In this document: piece after piece, positions 6,122-6,499 of the stretch | Layout: every line of letters starts with the position of its first letter | Numbering within the stretch: the stretch's first letter is position 1 | Origin: Thermoplasmata archaeon | GTDB lineage: Archaea > Thermoplasmatota > Thermoplasmata > Thermoplasmatales > Thermoplasmataceae | Direction: 5' to 3' | Assembly: GCA_021793945.1 (NCBI GenBank) | Contig: JAJYRT010000102.1 | Location: 1-6,499 of the forward strand | DNA length: 6,499 bases | Translations under genes and position numbers: made by a program | Notes under the pieces: generated by a model | Databases searched by the model: none | What the model saw: the letters and a program-made list of their open reading frames with translations, nothing else | What the model was told of the DNA's origin: nothing

Positions 6122-6499
6122 AGTTTGGTTTCCAGTATTCGTCCGGGATCTCGCTGTATATCTGGAAGTCTGCGTCCTGTGGAACCTTGGTTTCAAGAAC
6201 CTTCATGCCCGACAGTTCAATTATCCTGGGAACATTGAGTATCCAGTAGTGAATTCTCCATTCACGACCGTCATATAGCGTAGTTTCCTCCCTTTCTGTC
6301 TGCAGGACCCCAATGTCTTCCATTGTGTAGAAAGCATCCCTGTCTTCCGGCTCAAGCATATTGTCTATTACACGGTCATTATAGCCAAAGAAATTTATAA
6401 GGTGTTCAGCAGCCTCCACCGACTCTTCATGGCTCATTCTCCTGTTCTGAAGGCTAAGACCCTTACTGATTGCATCAGCCAGCTCATCAAGATTTGTAA
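6120..6499 (-). CDS. DUF6015-like small archaeal protein, 5' end outside the window
   Basis: The frame is open to the right-hand edge, so the gene is cut at its 5' end. At least 125 residues are visible. An internal ATG at 6437 exists, but the 20 codons before it also read as good protein (NLDELADAISKGLSLQNRR, with an amphipathic helix pattern), so the true start lies beyond 6499. The protein is hydrophilic, with no membrane helix and no cysteines. Features are an N-terminal helical part, the block FFGYNDRVIDN, the acidic EPEDRDAFY, then TEREETTLYDGREWR and HYWILN, which could be the beta-hairpin wing of a winged-helix fold. From memory this matches DUF6015, a small family of unknown function found mainly in Thermoplasmata, but I cannot run a search. 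It ends 9 bp before abce1, whose ribosome-binding site overlaps its stop codon, so it is the upstream partner in the same operon. A role tied to translation or its regulation is possible on context alone. No enzymatic motif is visible. Confidence 0.8.
   Translation of the reverse strand, partial: TNLDELADAISKGLSLQNRRMSHEESVEAAEHLINFFGYNDRVIDNMLEPEDRDAFYTMEDIGVLQTEREETTLYDGREWRIHYWILNVPRIIELSGMKVLETKVPQDADFQIYSEIPDEYWKPN

Noticed and set aside
5871..6278. A 135-codon plus-strand frame across the abce1/DUF6015-like junction
   Set aside because: It is antisense to the Fe-S domain of abce1 and to the next gene. It has no ribosome-binding site or recognisable motif, and both opposing genes are strongly supported.
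6120..6437. Taking the ATG at 6437 as the start of the DUF6015-like gene (105 residues)
   Set aside because: The frame stays open to the window edge and the upstream codons read as helix-forming protein, so the Met is more likely internal.
1..6499. Search for CRISPR arrays, tRNA/rRNA genes, insertion sequences, toxin-antitoxin or defence genes
   Set aside because: No regularly spaced repeats, tRNA-like stretches, transposase motifs or terminal inverted repeats were seen by eye. Nearly all bases are accounted for by six ordinary genes.

Overview
The window looks like ordinary chromosomal DNA of a thermoacidophilic archaeon, most probably order Thermoplasmatales. Several things point there. 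It carries a complete archaeal/eukaryal-type ABCE1 ribosome-recycling ATPase, an archaeosine tRNA-guanine transglycosylase and a geranylgeranyl-reductase-family flavoprotein. The edge gene resembles what I recall as DUF6015, a small family typical of Thermoplasmata. Ile ATA and Arg AGG codons are frequent, and the TATA-like and Shine-Dalgarno signals are archaeal. I cannot fix the genus.

Layout: there are six protein genes in two convergent blocks, packed with almost no free DNA. The plus-strand block holds a 99-residue membrane protein of unknown function (45-344), a COG0644/geranylgeranyl-reductase-like oxidoreductase (402-1544), and a ten-helix EamA/DMT transporter (1541-2437). The transporter start overlaps the oxidoreductase stop in an ATGA. 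The minus-strand block, read right to left, holds a 5'-truncated DUF6015-like gene (6499-6120), abce1/rli1 (6110-4338, TTG start) and tgtA (4324-2426). The two gaps inside it are 9 and 13 bp, and each ribosome-binding site sits against or partly within the preceding stop region, so this is very probably one operon. The blocks meet tail to tail with a 12-bp overlap of coding sequence (2426-2437).

How the genes work together: the minus-strand operon is about translation. ABCE1 splits ribosomes after termination or rescue. TgtA inserts preQ0 into the D-arm of tRNA as the first step to archaeosine. The DUF6015-like protein may be a small winged-helix-like accessory. The plus-strand pair could concern membrane lipid or isoprenoid redox chemistry plus export or import of a small metabolite, but that link is inferred from gene coupling only.

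I found no mobile element, CRISPR array, RNA gene or defence system, and no wholly new system. The points worth a second look are residue-level. The TgtA homologue seems to have lost all three zinc-ligand cysteines of the classical TGT site while keeping its catalytic aspartates, and it has an enlarged linker before the C-terminal RNA-binding domains. ABCE1 has non-consensus residues in NBD1 and in the NBD2 Walker A loop, two of which face each other in the same composite ATP site.
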